Assembly (NCBI GenBank): GCA_030549335.1
Contig: CM060188.1
Span: 14,449,501-14,513,500 of the forward strand
Direction of reading: 5' to 3'
DNA: 64,000 nt
DNA from: Pontederia crassipes
Taxonomy: Eukaryota; Streptophyta; Magnoliopsida; Commelinales; Pontederiaceae
The notes under the pieces are model-generated. The model was given only the letters and a program-made list of their open reading frames with translations, had not been told where the DNA came from and did not search any database. This document shows, piece by piece, positions 25,127-38,105 of the stretch (the stretch's first letter is position 1; each line of letters begins with the position of its first letter). A program made the translations under genes and the position numbers.

Positions 25127-27594
25127 TAATAATTTTGTTATATCAAAAAAGTATATCCATTTCCTCGAGGTTGTTGAGTTGGCTGATGAACTGGTCAAAC
25201 TAGATCCTCAGCTATTGTACATTGCTTTGTTATTAAGCACCATTTAGATTCTTCGTATGATTCTTTTTATTTTCGGTCGTCACTCATGATTAAGAACAAG
25301 TGGAACTTGGCCCATTTTTCAGGTTTGCAAAACGCGACTCAAATAAAAAGGAGACTGAAAAATAAAGAATAAAAATATAACAATAAATATGCAAATTATA
25401 AACATGAAAAATTAATCAGTATCTTGGTTCACAAGACAACAATAAAAAAACGAGAAGAAAATAGAAGACGATTGATTATTTTAGCGTTATTGAGATGTTG
25501 TAGGGCCCATCACAGGGAAGGGCCCTTCCAAAAATTGGCGGGCGGGAGCCACCTAAAGTAGGGTGGAACCCAAGCTCGCCTTGAAATGAGGTGTGTTCGT
25601 TTCGTTGGGTGTCGGCGCGACTCGTCGTCTCGATACGATCATTGGCGAGTCGCCTTTCACCCCCCGACAGGACGGGTTAAAAGTCATTCGCCAACCCCTC
25701 ACGTCCCTCTTAAAGCCTCTCGTCTAACACCTCCTACGACCCAAAACTCATGTGGGACTAAAACCTCTTGAGGCATTGTAATCGCTCGCATCCATGTTGC
25801 TTGTTTCGTGGGAGTCGTTGCCGGTGGATTTGTTATCCGCTTTTGGTGTCACTCCACGGTGTTGGTTTTTTTTTGCGAGTTCTGGGATAGATATTTTAAT
25901 CTCGAGCTCTTTTGAACAAGTTATTGGATTTTTAGAAGGGAACGAGCTCCAATCCTTGGACATATTCTCTTGTTACGCTCGTGTTGCTTGCTGTTTCTGA
26001 AATACTCTCTCTCTCTCCCCTGAAATTGCAGAAGGAATATGCTGCAATAAAAACATTACGCTTGCCAACGATGTAGGCTGAACTTTCTTGTCCTCTCACT
26101 AATTCATTGCGGGTAAGAAGCATTTATCATTAGGCATTGATTTGGGAACTTTTATGATCTGTAAATGAGGTTTGCTAACAATCCACCACAAACAGATTCT
26201 CATGACTTCATTCTTGTTATTCCTAATAAAACTCTGCCTTCCTAGATGGATTTCTACTACATTACAGCATCCTGACATTTGATAATCAAATTCAAGTTTG
26301 TTTAGGTTTTAAAAACGTATATACAACTTCTTGGTAAATCGAAAATTTGTCTTCCTTAACCAATTTTTTCCTTCAATTATTGAACATAAAAAATAAAACA
26401 ATTTTCTAATTTCAAACGGACAAAAGTGTTACCTTTGCAAAGTTATTATTATGGGATATATTTGGATTTGGTGACTGGTAATTTCATTCATATTATCAAC
26501 CTTCCATTGTTACATGTTCGTTAATATAAATTAATTACACTTGATATAAAAAAATGAGTAAAAAGAACCATTTAAAAACTGTTTGTTGTTAGTATTATCG
26601 TGAATATTTTATAGCGTACATGTTCCATAAACAGCCACCTAGAACGATTAGATTTCACAAGATCTGAAGCTTTGCTTCCACCTTAAGATTAGACAAAAAT
26701 GTGAGACTTTGATGGCGGCTTTCATATTTTGTGGATGACGTATCTTGATTTGTCACATGGATTCACGCATGCTCTCTTAAGGCCATCACTAAATACTAAT
26801 GACCCATTTCAATCGTTATTGAGGTTGTGGCATGGTGCCATTCATTTCCGTACTTTGAAATTTGAACTCCATGCGCTTGGCACTTAACGTGATTGCGACA
26901 GATTCCGAAGTGGAGAAATCTAATGAAGATTCGCCTCAAAATCTTCTGACCAAATACCAACAAATGATACCACTTCACCAAAATGTCTTGAACCACCACC
27001 AACGTGTTTTTCTTGTAGACACCACGTCCTTGCTCGGATGTGGTTTTCCACCACTCGAATCATTCATGTAGCAACTTAATCGATGATCAATGTTCTATGA
27101 CTAGACAGTTATATTACTCGAGTTAGGATTTTTCGTTTCTTTTTCTTGGATCTGAATGATATGAAACTGGTTATAGTAAACCCTGAAAATGCAACGAAAT
27201 TTCTGTTTAGAGAGAGTTCCTGATGACTCGTGGTTGATCAGGTGAACATTATATATGAAAAAGTGAATTGTTGTGCAAGTCAGCTCGCAACATTGCTCTT
27301 CTTCTTGGGTACATAAAAAGGCACCGACACTTATGTCAGAGGAAAGAACAGCATGAACAGCACCTAACTAAACATTTCACTAGCCACTCGACTCAATAGA
27401 ATGGAAGCTTTCTGCATGCTTGCACAGACAGCAGTGCTGCTTTTGATCCTTCACAGTAAATACCAAAGCCGGCCACATCTGCAACTCCACCAAATATATA
27501 TGAGCTTAAAATTACATGCACTTGAGCAGAAAGTTTCTTTCTTTTTTTATTTTCTTTGGGTTGCCAGGGGAACAAGAAAGATGGTGGATCCATA
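25127..27594. other. Intergenic between convergent lipase and PP2C genes
   Basis: No gene is supported. A GC-rich island at 25500-25770 begins near TGTTGTAGGGCCCATC and includes CATGTGGGACTAAAACC near its end; it could be part of a short LTR/TRIM element, but I cannot delimit it. The rest is unremarkable. Confidence 0.5.
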
Positions 27595-29858
27595 CTAAGA
27601 GTGGAAGAACAGGCATACGGCAGAGCAGTCATCAACAGCTATTCCCCTCCTTTTACGCCTCCACGCTCGGTTGGCGCACTCGACAAGCCGCTTGGCCGCC
27701 TTGCGCCGGTCCTTGGTGGATGACACAATGTCAACGGCCTCTCTGTTTGAGATGACATCCCATACCTAATGCACGCATTAAGAAGGATGAACTTATTAAA
27801 ATGGCAGCTAAAAAGATTGTGCTAGCACGTAACTTAAATAACATTAAAGTTGATGTAGCAAAATCTCTCTTGCATTCTGAATTATAGCAACATGAGTCGC
27901 TAAAAGTCATCACTTCTGGCATATAATCAGTTAAGCACAGATGAGCAGGACTTACCCCGTCTGTTGCTAGCACAATAAACTGATCTCTGCTGGTGATGCT
28001 CCTCTGTGTGACTTCTGGCACTGAAATGAGGCCAAATTCCTTGACACAGTAATCTCCAAAAGCTCGGGACATGGCAAGTCCCGGCGATTCCTCATCCGGA
28101 AGCCACACCCTGTGCACACCAGGTTCATCTTCCAAGCAGAAGACTCGGCCATTGCACTGCTTTATCCGCTCCGCCTCCTCTGAGTCGTTCAACAGAATTT
28201 ACACATTCAGGCATTTGCGAATTTCTAATTAGTTACTAAGCACAATATGTTGAAAGCCTTAGACGTTTCAAGCTCAGATGTTGCATCAACTAATGACATG
28301 AAAGAATGCAGGAGACCAAAAAAAAAAAAAAAAGTGTAGCGAAAATACTTACCGGGCAGGTTGGGTTTGAAATCAACGGTGAGTTGGACAGGAAGCAAGC
28401 TGCCATCGTCAGAGGTTGTTGCCAGGACAGCACGAGAGTCGCCAACATTTGCTATCACCACGAGTTCACCCTGGAACGATTTTAAGATGTTCAGAAGTCA
28501 GAACATATAATGGGAGTGATAGCAGATAGAATAGTTTTCTTTAACACTTTGCACAAATTAAAAGTTTGAATTTGACGTTTTTGCGAGAAGGAAATATACT
28601 GAAGGTTGCGCCCTAAAATACTGCTATCGAATTGGCCATGGATGACACTACATTATAAGTACATTGGTAAGAACTAAGCAATTAGTCTGCAACAGCAAGC
28701 ACTACTTGTTGATAGTGTCTTCTTTATCTTTTCTCAGGAGTCTACACAATGCTCCCCAACAAATTGGCAATTTCAGTTTTACATTCTTCCTCTTGCCGGT
28801 AATCTGCTGTAAGATCAGAATAATAGACATCGGAAATATCTTTGCATTCAGACCTTTTGCTAAATGACGTTACAAAGCTAAAAGTAGAAATCGTGAGTGA
28901 GCAATTACTTGTTTCACGATCGATAAAGCGGTAGTGCCGCTGTGGAAGGAATCCAACCGCCTGTTGCACTCAAGTTCCTTGTCTACTGCAGCACAACTTC
29001 TGAGGTACGACTGCCTCCAGAGCTCGAACTGGCAAATCTTCTTCTCGTCGGCCAGTTCTGCAAGAGCCTCTTGCCAGTTGCAGAGCAGGGAAGGAGGGAG
29101 GGACTTGCATACCCTTTTCGACACATAGTGCCCCCAGGGTCCGTGCCCGTCAAAGATTCCGCAAAAGATCATGTCCTCTTGACACCCGAATTCCTACCAG
29201 ACAATTCAAGTTTAGAACAGTGAAGAGCAGACGAGAAAGAAAAGGAAACATAGTTACGTGTTCAAATTTCTAAGTGCAACTCAGCCGAAATAGTTGTGGA
29301 AGCAAAATAATGCATTTTGGAGTAGCTGAATCACTTGCGTGAATCAACAAACTACTGATATTGAGGTACGGGACTTTGATGGAGAAATTGGAACGGTACA
29401 ATTGGATCGTTTCGGACAAGAGAGCAAATATACTCAAAGTTAAAAGCTTCAAACTGACTTCTGTTAAATGAAATTGCAGTAAAATTTTGATTCTTCCCAC
29501 GCATTATCGGGTCAGTGGAACTCCAAGACCAATATTAGAAAAAAAACATATTTTTACAGTTTTTGTTTGAGAATATGCTAAGCAAATGAATGAGAGAGGA
29601 GAGGGAGAGATTTACCTCCCAGACAATAGAACAGTCCTGGTTCATCCCCTTCTCCCCTCGCTGGGAGAACACGGAGACGAAGCTTTCGGAACCCTTGCAG
29701 CTCGCCGTGCCCGAGGACCACAGTATCCTGTCGCCCCTCGTCGCCTCCCTGCGCATCTCGTCGGCCGCCTCACGCCCTTCCTCTGTGCCCCGAAGCCTCC
29801 CCTTCCTCACAGACAGGGACTTGGCGAGCCCATTCAGCAGTGACGACAGCTGCCGCAT
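27595..29858 (-). CDS. Protein phosphatase 2C (PPM-type Ser/Thr phosphatase)
   Basis: Exons (- strand order): 29616-29858, 28909-29193, 28353-28470, 27956-28179, 27595-27765; 346 aa, all junctions in phase with GT-AG borders. It shows the PP2C motifs in order: MNQDCSIVWE (72-81), IFDGHGPWG with the metal-binding DGHG at 96-99, SGTTALSIV, NVGDSRAVL (184-192), LTVDFKPNLPEEAERI, RVWLP, AMSRAFGDYC, and FIVLATDGVWDV with Asp289 and Asp293. The C-terminus is DDCSAVCLF. The order and spacing, including RVWLP before the AFGD motif, resemble the plant clade E PP2Cs. Many clade E members begin MG and are myristoylated; this one begins MRQL, so that signal is absent. It removes phosphate from Ser/Thr in a Mg/Mn-dependent reaction; the substrate is unknown. 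The start ATG at 29858 opens a GC-rich exon. It is convergent with the lipase. Confidence 0.96.
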
Positions 29859-31932
29859 CGCTCCGCAACCTCAAACTTCACCAGCTGCAACTCGCCTCAA
29901 TCGAATGCTTAGCACAGACCGACCGCTTTACGTACTTCTCAACTAAAAAAACGAACTTTTCCCACGTACTGCTAGTTTTCTACCATTGAAGCCATTGAAT
30001 CAATGGCAAAAAACTGAACTGCTCAACACGTACCTCAACGAACCGAATTATATATGAAACCTCTGCTTATTGGCTAAAAGAATGAATCTTTTCCAATGGA
30101 ACAAAAGAAATCTCGAACCAGAAAGATTTGAAGAGATTAAGGCCTACAGGTTTCGCCATGAAAGTCTGCAAGAAACAATCGAACGTGAGAGAGAGCTTCT
30201 TCTGCTCGTCTCAACTCAATGGCTTCTTCAACCCCGCATCCATAATGAACTCATCAACATGAACTCCTAACTCCACCAAAAACATACGAACAAATTATAC
30301 TTTTTCCTCTCTTCTTAGGTTTCACCCGTGGGACGAAAACCTCGCTCGTCTCCGTGGTCATGGGGCATCCCCACTACGCCATTTCTAATAGCTCTCATGT
30401 GCCCGCCTATGCATCCGTCCCATCCGTTGCTTATCATTACCACCGGGTGATGCGACTCCAATTCATCGCTTTCGCTTTACCCGCCCCGACCGGGTTAAAC
30501 TTCACTGTTGCGGTCACGGGATCCGAAGGTTCCGATTACCATCGTACCCTTCCATCCGAATGCAGCCGCTGCAGAGAGGAGAGAGGGGGTACTATGGACA
30601 ATTAACTCACCACGGGGGCCACGTGTTACTCTGTCGATGGTGGTCCTGGATTCGGTCAGCCAGGGATATCTGGGCGATCCCATGGCCACCGATGCACCAA
30701 GTTATGGTGGGGGAGACCCGGACCCACCGATGTGACCAGCAGATCAAAGCGACACGTGTACCGCCAAATGGAAACGAGGTGGTCAATCATTTTGTTTTGG
30801 GCGTGGGCGTCCATGAGACGTCTCCATTGGTTAAGTTTTGTGGCACATTTATTTTACAATAATTACTATTAATATTTTGTGTTTCTTGGCGGTGCATGGT
30901 TTTGTTAGGTGTACGTAACACTACTATTATTATTATTATCATTATCATTATTATCACCATCATTATTAATATTATTATAGTCTGTTCTAACATTTAATTA
31001 TCATTAAAACTTTGTTACTCATCAGGAAGCTCATCAATGGCACCATCTGATGAGGTTTGGTGAAATGAATGCACCTGGACCAGTTTGGACATGGACTGTT
31101 TTGGCTTATTGGATGCCTGTCACAATTCACAAAGAGCATGTTAGTTGTTGGGTACAAAAATCCCAACTCACCTTAATGATTTTTTTTCTTTTTTGACATG
31201 TACTTTGGGTGCTCAATGAGCCAATGATCCTAATCCAGATTGTCCTCTTTGTGTTTATATTATTATTAGATGTAGTATTTTTTTATTCAACATCTTCCAC
31301 TAATTATAGTTCAAGAGGTCGATGACTTAAAAATAGTATTGTGACACAAAAGATCATTGATAATAACAATTTTTTTTTCAATTTTTACAAAAATTACCAA
31401 GATAAAACATGACACTTATAATCACAGCCGATGGATTTCTGAAATCAATGACCCTTAAAATATATGAAAAAAGAAGAATTTATATTTGCTGAACATGGCT
31501 TCACACTCTGCATTACTCTCTGAAAGGTGTATACACCTACATCTATGAGTTCATGATATGCATCCGCGATAATTAATTCTATTTCATTTATTTTATTAAG
31601 GAGATGTCACATCGGACTTGAGTGTAAATAAAAATCATATGGGATGCTTGACCAAAATGGCATATACGTTTATTATTTTTATGCACAGGTGGAGTTATAG
31701 GAGTGGAACAAAAAAAAAATCTTATAAAATGCTTGGGATAATCAAGAAGAGTTAGAAGGGATTTGTTCTAGATTAATTAAACGAGTGTTGTTCAGCCACC
31801 ATTGTGATTAAGCTCAATGAGATTTGAATGGGGTTCTATAGCAGATGCTCAAGTACTAAACTACTGACTATTGGCAAAATAAAAAATAATGTACACGTGT
31901 TCAACCTCTCCATTGGAATAATCAAAATTTTG
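29859..31932. other. Region upstream of PP2C
   Basis: It presumably includes the PP2C promoter; a TATATAA-like sequence lies near 30047-30056 (- strand), about 190 bp before the ATG, but is unproven. An (ATT)n-type microsatellite is at about 30922-30978. The region 30300-30800 is GC-richer without a supported gene. Confidence 0.5.
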
Positions 31933-32612
31933 AAGTAAATTTCATTAGATACTCTCCAATTTTGATGATTTCCAATTTTATTCTTCAATTTCACTTTTTT
32001 AACTAAACTGCCATCAAATTAGTAAGTTTTTTCGATTGTGTGGTCTAATGTGAATGTCATATTTCTCTTTCCTTTACATGTGTAAGCATCCCACGTGACA
32101 AGACATTATTAAATAAAATAAATATAAAGTAATAAAATCATATTAGAAAAATAATATAATAATTTAAAAAAGGCAGTCCCTTTTCTACCCGACGATGCAG
32201 GGTTTTGATGCCCCCTTTTGCATTACGCCCCCCATCGCCCTCCTATGTGAGGTCGCAAAGGTGGGCGAGGCCCCTTCAGTGTCGACGAGGCTGTCCGAGA
32301 TCGAGAGGAGGGAGGAGGTGCGTTGCCCCTTTTCTCTCTTTTTTTAAAAGAATATTATATTTGATTTTTAATATTATTTTATTATTTTATATTTATTTTA
32401 TTTTGTAATGGCTTATCACCTCAGATAGATACACATGTGAAAGAGAAAGAAATATGACGTATTAATGTCGTGTAATCCGTGCAACCGATAAATCTCTTAT
32501 ACCGGTGAAAAAAATGATTAGTGAAAAAAGTTAATAGTTGAATGAAAGTGAAATTGAAGAATAAAATGGTGAACGTGAGTAAAATTGAAGAGCATTTAGT
32601 GAAATTCACTTT
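31933..32612. mobile_element. Mutator-like foldback element
   Basis: The left end AAGTAAATTTCATTAGATAC is mirrored by the complement of the right end, AAGTGAATTTCACTAAATGC, and similarity continues for about 200 bp (shared CAATTTTATTCTTCAATTTC). Flanks AAAATTTTG (31924-31932) and CAAATTTTG (32613-32621) agree at 8 of 9 bases, fitting a Mutator-type 9-bp duplication. The core (about 32180-32330) is GC-rich with GAGGTCGCAAAGG. No transposase is present. Confidence 0.8.
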
Positions 32613-34780
32613 CAAATTTTGATTAATATTTTTCTTTAAAAAAAATACCATATATAATTGTGACTTTGTAATAGGTTTGGACTTTGGATCTCCATTCCTT
32701 GCGATATTTTTAAAAGGAAAAAAGGGCAGACCTTACTACTATTGGTGACTGACCCACCTACCGGACCAGCAAAAAGATATATATACAAAGCATGCGAAGT
32801 GCACTTTTGCAACAAATCCTCCTTTCTTATTTCTTTGTTCTTAATTTTGGCCCCAAAAGAAGAAGTTCAAAATTCTTTGTTGTATATTTTTTTTTTGTAT
32901 ATATTTGGTCTGTTAAGATATGGGTGTCACGTCCTTCTATTATTCATTGAGACGGTGGAAAAAAAAATCTGGTTGCAGCATGATATGGAATTATGGATAT
33001 CCAATGTTCACTACATATTATATGCATATTCAACTAAATCCAAGCTTTTAAATGTTATGCATTGTCAGAATTTTCAAATATGCAATTTTCTCTTAACGAT
33101 ATTTGAATCTATTATCTGCGTATTAACTTAGATTTTAATAAGCTGAAAAGGAAAAGCATTAGCACGAGGGAAAGAATGACAATTATTATTATAATAATAT
33201 TGTATAACATATCACGATCCTCAAGTCTTCTTTATTTTTTCTACAAAGAGCAGAAGAATAATAAATTTTAACTCGTTTTTAGCGTGATTCCTATTATACT
33301 TTCATAAGTCAACAATTCATGTCGCCTTCATTTTTTTTTATCTTTATGTGGGCACTATCAAGAAAAAAAGAGAACATTTCAACTATAATCATCATGCCCT
33401 GTGGACCAAGGCATTGCTACGAGCTTGTACTACTCATTTCATGCTGGCCTAATAATTGAGACTATAATAACTTATCCACTCATCGACACAAGTTATATAT
33501 GCATATATTTTCAAAGTTTTGCTATCTCTATCGTATATATCACCTATATCATATTGATAACTAAAATAATAAATAAGATGTCTTAAAAAATGTGACCTTT
33601 TGCCATAATCAAACAAGCCTTAGTAAATTATGTGGCAATATAGCTGACCAATCTTGTTTATGTGGCAAAAAATTATTGATGCCTCAACAACATGCCTAAA
33701 AAATATTATGACCGTGTTATTTCAAGAAGAGTTCAAGAAAATTATTATAGACGATTGTTTGTTTTCCAATGAGAAAACATATGGCTAAAAAAGAAAGGTC
33801 GGTTTCCAACTCCTCAAGTGGTTGGAGCAAAGAAAGTACCCCTAAGAACAATGTTCACAGAACATGTGATATGACAGCATACGGAGGGCATGGTGACTCA
33901 GAAAGAGTTCTTGTAGAACCAATACCTAAATATGTCTATGACTTTGATCCAACTTGTGGGGCAACAAAAATTTAGGTTTCAGGGCTAATGAATTGGACAT
34001 CACAAAAGTTAACCCAAGTGGGCTGCCACAAGATCCCACCACATCGATCAGCAGCAGTAGAAGTAAGCATCAGTAGATAAACAATGATAGTCACCATAAC
34101 AAGTGCACAGTGATATCACCTGTGGTTTAAGAAATGATTTCAGAGGGGGTTTGAACAGAAAGCCAGCAAGATACTCAACGAGAAAACTAGTAACATACCG
34201 GCAAAGACATCAAGGAATTGAAAAAGTAGGCTTAAGTTTGTGGTACGTAAGATGCACAAAAGAAAAGATTCACATGGCTGATGTGTCCATTGAGAAAAAG
34301 ATGCAGTATATGCCGAACGTCGCCGGCCAACAATGACTCATGTCTGACCTGATCAATGGAAGGCAAAGCAGGCGTATGACAAAACACTTTTGTAGGATAT
34401 TTTTGCACAGGAATCTTAGGAAGATATAAATACTTGGAGAAGTAGTTAAAAGTAATCCTGTTGGCATGAAGTGATCCAACAGCACAAGCAAAAGCAACCA
34501 AGCACATGTGCCAATGTAGCTTGGATCTTAATGATTCCAGCCAATATAAAACAACGAGAACGAGGGTGTTGCTGAGTCCCTACCAGCTCGAATCATGCAG
34601 AAACAAAATGTGAAACATTTGTTGATTACATAGTTGTGTTGTGCCAGTAAATAGAGAATAAGAGGAATGACCCCAAGATAAACTTGAAACAACAGTGCAG
34701 TAGTTTTTCAGATATAATATCGAACTCTGACTTGGATTTTTTTTACCAAATCTAATTGTCACTATTGTCAAAAGATGCAA
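32613..34780. other. Intergenic, 3' side of TEN1
   Basis: AT-rich; open frames here have no recognisable domains. The part nearest 34780 would include the TEN1 3' untranslated region. Confidence 0.5.
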
Positions 34781-36029
34781 TTACAAGGGTCTGGAATTTG
34801 CTAGCTCTGCTTCAAATTGTCGACGAAGCAGAAGGGATTGATGGTAGAGATTAAGATCAATTCCATCCACATTCCTTCCGACTCGTGCCTGTAGGATTGC
34901 CTGGAGATTCCAGGGAAAAAGAAACAAATCTCAGACCTTAGAGGTATGCATAAAGCACTGTGGGAAAAAAACGAAAAAGTAAACTGAACACACACATCGT
35001 TATCTGATTGAATTACGAGTTCTCCAATAAACTGATATATAGAACCAATCTGGAAACTGAGATCCCTCAAGTGCTGGGTGTCAATCTTAAGTTTGACACT
35101 CTCCTCAATAATCACTGCAATTGCAGTCTCCACGCTGTATGCTTGTAGCCTGATGAAAAAGAAAACTGTAAAATGTTTATTATGATAATGTCAAAATTAC
35201 CATTTCCAATGCAAAGAAAAATATAAGTAGTTGACTTGCTAGCTCTAGGGATTGAAGCCTCCGCAAGGAGAAAGGGGAAAGAGGAAAATCTACGCTAAAG
35301 ATAATGCTGAAAAAATCACATGGCTTGTGCAATAAAAAATTTGATAATGATGTTGATTATATATATTCAAACTGTTTATGCCTATACGAGGTACAAGATA
35401 ATATTTGGAGTTGCCAGGCTAAGATTTTGGACCATGTGTGATGTCTACTTATCAAGTAGGTATTTTCATTAAATTCTCAAACGACAATGGGCTATTTTAT
35501 TCTATGTTATCTTCTCCTGTTGACAAAACAAAAGAGATAGTGTGACAAAAGGTACACGATATAATGCATGCTCAACTAGATAACAAATGAAAATATCAGC
35601 CAACTTAGTACCTATGTGGAAGAAGGAATCATACTCCTTTTAACATATTGCAAAAGAATATGATCGAATCAATATCAAAGATTTGAACTAGTTACACTAG
35701 AGTTAGGTTTCCATATAAATTTTGATGAAGAAAATCTGCCAGAAAGTTACACCAAGAATTTGATCAAGATATAAATACAAAGTGAAAGACATTGGATATT
35801 TTCCCCAAGTAATATTAACAAAATATAACTACAAAGAAAAAGACATTGTAACTTCTGAGAACAAAAAACAACTTGATGAAGGACAGTAAGAAATCATGTG
35901 TCCTAAAGTTGATGTGATCGATGCTCACCTTCCTGTAACTCGAAGAGAGGCATGTTGTTTGAAAAACGAAGAGGTTTGTAGCTCCTGCAAAACGACTGGT
36001 ACTCCATGTTTTATTGCAGCTGTTGCCAT
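34781..36029 (-). CDS. TEN1: CST complex subunit TEN1
   Basis: Coding exons (- strand order): 35929-36029, 34996-35149, 34781-34900; 124 aa. The protein starts MATAAIKHGVPVVLQEL, continues SLRVTGRLQAYSVETAIAV, then LKIDTQHLRDLSFQIGS, IYQFIGELVIQ and AILQARVGRNVDGIDLNL. These are the hallmarks of plant TEN1, a single OB-fold protein that acts with CTC1 and STN1 at telomere ends and in replication fork rescue. Length matches the family. Junction codons (AG|G for Arg34, then a phase-0 junction) restore the conserved reading. A TGTAG acceptor a few bases upstream of the ATG suggests an intron in the 5' untranslated region. This gene is the upstream neighbour of the kinase debris and is on the same strand as PLD zeta. 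Confidence 0.95.
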
Positions 36030-36874
36030 TAATCTACAAGATCATGTGCAGAAACGAAAGTTAGAAAAAGGACTGATCAAACGTATAAGGGGCTTTGGAA
36101 AGTCCTGAATGGAACGATCTATCACCATCTGAACAAGAGCAAAGCTAATTCTTAACTGATATTACTGGTAATAGAAACAATTAAAATTTGACTTCCAAAT
36201 CGCAACTAAATTTCTATCAACCTGATAAAGGAGCAGCGGAAAGCAAATATCAAAATGTCAATAAGATTAACGACGATGCGCGAATTGTTCCGTTCATGCA
36301 GCGTGTCTACTAACAGCTGCCCAATGTTCTATGCAGACTATTGCAGAGATTATACATATAAGAAATTAAGAAGTATGTATCGAGATTCTGACTCCAATCT
36401 AATCTGAACATATGAAGGTTGTCATTAGAGGCACAACTAACCTAAGAAGACCCAAAAAGAACAAGAATTGCGAAAATTGAACAAAATTGCAGAAATTGCC
36501 AAGTAAACCTGAGAAACTTTAACATAATTGATCATATAAGCTAGTCTACATGTTTGATTGGAGACTAGAAGTTGGTTTACAGGTTCAAGCAGGAAAGCCA
36601 TTCCAAAGTACAAAAATGCCACAATTACAAATTCTTCAATCATTCATACATAGACAGTGCCATCAATGTGGTTGAGGTTTCATCCAACAGGTTTGCGCAA
36701 CAATACTAAGATGGCATAGATACATTGTGATCTTTCTAAAATAAACAGAGTTTCTTGCAATTTCCACCATCCCCGTATACACAGAACCATATCGCCCACC
36801 GATGAAAGAGATTAGAAAGAACCGAAAACTACACAACTATGCACATTTGGAAAAGCAAAAATTTGTGTTAGGAT
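36030..36874. other. Region upstream of TEN1
   Basis: Probable TEN1 leader and promoter side; AT-rich, with no other gene visible. Confidence 0.45.
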
Positions 36875-37140
36875 CTCGGGGAGGTCGGTGGTGCTCGGCG
36901 GAGCTCGACGAAGGTCGCGGGGAGGCTGGCGGTGCTCACCGGAGGTCGGCAGAGCTCGGCGATGATCGCGAGGAGGTCGGCAGAGGTCGGCGGTGCGTGT
37001 AGAGGTCGGCTGTGCGCGGGGAGGTCCGCGGTTTGCACGGAGGTGGGCGGTACGCGGGAGTCAGAGTTCCGCGCGGAGGTCGGCGACGTCGACGGCTCGC
37101 GGGGAAGTCGACGATGCGTGCAGAGGTCGGCGACGTTTTG
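36875..37140. repeat. GC-rich degenerate tandem repeat (GAGGTCGGCGGTGC-type)
   Basis: Words such as GGAGGTCGGCGGTGC, GGAGGTCGGCAGAG and AGAGGTCGGCGACG follow one another with irregular spacing of about 15-35 bp. All six frames have long stretches without stops, which is a composition effect. It abuts the left arm of the kinase-fragment inverted repeat and might be its sub-terminal part. Confidence 0.7.
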
Positions 37141-37174
37141 TAAAAGATAAAAACAAAAGGATTTGATGGGCGCC

Positions 37175-38105
37175 CTTTAATGGAGTGGACGCTCCTACTC
37201 ATAGTGGCGTTCCTTGGATGCGCCATCGACGGCTCCTGGAGTAGATCGTGGTTCACGAGTTTTGTGACGCGGTTCACAGGCTTTGGGGATCAGTCTGCGA
37301 AGGCTTTGCCCTAGCCAATGCCCCCGACCTCAAGCTCTGGGTGATGGCGAGGCGGTGCACCCAGGGGAGGAGGGAGCGGGAGGCCGCGCAGGTGATCGTG
37401 AGTGTGTTGTTGGGGATGAACTCGTAGACCATGATGGCTGGTCGAGGTTGACGCAGGAGCTGAGGAGGCAGACGAAGAATCGGTGGTTTACCTGTGAGAG
37501 GATGCGGATCTGCATCAGATGCTAAACTGCCGGAGAGCAAAATACTACATAAGCATAATAAACGGACTCACGCAGCAAGTCCTCTCACTTTCTCTTTCCT
37601 TATCCCTCTCGTAATGGGGAAAAAAGTCAGATTTAGATGCAGACATAGGTTGAATTGATTACAAGGAATGTGTTAATATATTTCCACCACCACTTTTTCT
37701 GCCTCATGCATTTGATTAATTATATGGACGCTCTCTACTTTTCTGATGTTTTGCTAAAATCTCATCGTCATCACCATTTTGCCTTCATAATGTATTCGAT
37801 CTCCTCTGCCACCTCCTTCATGGAGGGTCCATTCTGCCGCTTCTCCTCCAAGCAGATGATGGTGAGGAAGCCGAGCGCCTTCCAGCAGGGCGACAGTCGA
37901 GAGAACCCCGACAGATCACCGATGGCCTGTGAGGTTGGCGATGTATGTCGTGCCCTCTCTCTTGAGCCAATCTGAGTCGACCCCGTGAACCGCTCCCAAA
38001 AGCTTGCGAACCGCGTCACGGATTAAATTTTGGAACCACGATCTACTACAGCGTCGATGACGCATCCAAGGACGCCACTGTGAGTAGGAGCGTCCACCCC
38101 ATTAA
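37175..38105 (-). pseudogene. Receptor-like kinase (WAK type) fragments inside an inverted repeat
   Basis: On the - strand, 37274-37540 can be read in shifting frames as QIRILSQVNHRF and VYEFIPNNTL, followed by LLPWVHRLAI; these are kinase subdomain III-V motifs typical of wall-associated kinases. Also on the - strand, 37771-37960 reads KALGFLTIICLEEKRQNGPS then MKEVAEEIEYIMKA and a stop, the C-terminal subdomain XI. The order on the strand is wrong: the C-terminal piece precedes the N-terminal one. Arms of about 115 bp (37175-37290 and 37980-38105) are inverted copies, both with GTGGACGCTCCTACTCA and TAGATCGTGGTT. This looks like captured gene fragments within a TIR element, but no target duplication was identified. 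Confidence 0.7.

Noticed and set aside
32742..33131. 129-codon open frame
   Set aside because: AT-rich, hydrophobic low-information sequence without domains or splice context.
34232..34507. 91-codon frame downstream of TEN1 on the same strand
   Set aside because: Not needed for TEN1, which ends properly at 34781; no recognised domain.
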